6,240 nt of DNA from an uncultured Eubacteriales bacterium (GTDB lineage: Bacteria; Bacillota; Clostridia; Oscillospirales; Oscillospiraceae), in NCBI GenBank assembly GCA_900553135.1, contig USCO01000129.1:1-6240 (forward strand), in the 5' to 3' direction. The notes under the pieces were generated by a model that was given only the letters and a program-made list of their open reading frames with translations, did no database searches and was not told the origin of the DNA. Each line of letters starts with the position of its first letter. Positions within the stretch are counted from its first letter, which is position 1. Of this stretch, positions 6,090-6,240 are shown piece after piece. Both the position numbers and the translations under genes were made by a program.

Positions 6090-6148
6090 GTGGGGGAGAG
6101 TGGAGCCAAACCCCATAAATGAATGTCTGAGTGGGGGAGAGGTGGAGC
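6090..6148 (+). promoter_or_regulatory. Duplicated GTGG-box pairs, probable MraZ binding sites
   Basis: The module GTGGGGGAGAG-TGGAGC occurs at 6090-6106 and again, with one extra G, at 6131-6148; the copies start 41 bases apart. Each copy holds two GTGG boxes: 6090 and 6100 (10-base period), then 6131 and 6142 (11-base period). MraZ of other bacteria binds tandem boxes of this kind (TGGGN units in E. coli, AAAGTG-type units in Mycoplasma) spaced about one helical turn apart upstream of its own gene. The first pair begins about five bases after the predicted transcription start and the second runs into the ribosome binding site (AGGTGGAG). Confidence 0.6.
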
Positions 6149-6150
6149 AG

Positions 6151-6240
6151 ATGACCGGCACGTACGAGCACAGCATCGATGCCAAGGGCCGTCTGTTCAT
6201 CCCCGCCAAGCTCCGGGAGGAGCTGGGCGTCTCCTTCTAT
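6151..6240 (+). CDS. mraZ: Transcriptional regulator MraZ (N-terminal part, cut by window end)
   Basis: Thirty codons are visible, starting MTGTYEHSIDAKGRLFIPAK. The DxKGRLxxP motif (D10, K12, G13, R14, P18) with the preceding Y-x-H-x-I-D is the first of the two MraZ signature repeats; family members usually have about 140-150 residues, so roughly 80% lies outside. MraZ is an AbrB-fold DNA-binding protein that forms a ring and controls its own operon, normally the first gene of the dcw cluster (mraZ, rsmH, ftsL, penicillin-binding protein genes and so on), which I expect to continue to the right. The ATG at 6151 is preceded by AGGTGGAG (6140-6147), giving good ribosome binding. Confidence 0.92.
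   Translation, partial: MTGTYEHSIDAKGRLFIPAKLREELGVSFY

Noticed and set aside
960..6240. SpoVT at one end and MraZ at the other as a linked AbrB-fold regulatory pair
   Set aside because: Both are common, independently regulated core genes with unrelated targets; nothing in the sequence connects them.

Overview
The window looks like ordinary chromosome of an anaerobic, spore-forming Clostridia member, most likely of the Oscillospirales (Flavonifractor/Oscillibacter-like). This placement is inferred from GC-rich coding sequence, strong Shine-Dalgarno sites, a SpoVT sporulation regulator, a clostridial-type 2[4Fe-4S] ferredoxin, a ClpC ATPase and MraZ. Nothing points to a phage, transposon, CRISPR array or other mobile element, and I see no clearly new multi-gene system.

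Layout. Positions 1-497 hold, on the minus strand, the N-terminal part of a membrane-anchored protein cut by the window edge. Positions 498-959 are a gene-free divergent region; near its right end is a good candidate sigma-G-type promoter for spoVT (960-1502, +). A perfect bidirectional hairpin terminator (1504-1537) separates spoVT from a convergent 56-residue ferredoxin gene (1552-1722, -). The ferredoxin gene is divergently paired with a stand-alone clpC (1884-4334, +). A well-formed sigma-A promoter then drives a hemolysin III/TrhA-type membrane protein gene (4459-5190, +). A second bidirectional terminator (5199-5233) separates it from a convergent type 4 (Fe-S) uracil-DNA glycosylase gene (5245-5814, -). 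Positions 5815-6150 carry the glycosylase promoter, an apparently orphan terminator and the promoter/operator region of mraZ, whose first 30 codons close the window (6151-6240, +).

The genes do not form one pathway. Most are single-gene transcription units with their own promoter and, at the convergent pairs, shared terminators. They cover forespore regulation (SpoVT), electron transfer (ferredoxin), protein quality control (ClpC, with an LGF loop suggesting ClpP partnership), a membrane protein of uncertain role (TrhA family), uracil repair (UDG) and entry into the division/cell-wall (dcw) cluster (MraZ).

The most interesting non-coding signals are a duplicated pair of GTGG boxes downstream of the mraZ promoter, probably MraZ autoregulatory sites with the second pair running into the ribosome binding site; the sigma-G-like promoter of spoVT; and a strong terminator at 6000-6026 with no recognisable gene in front of it.
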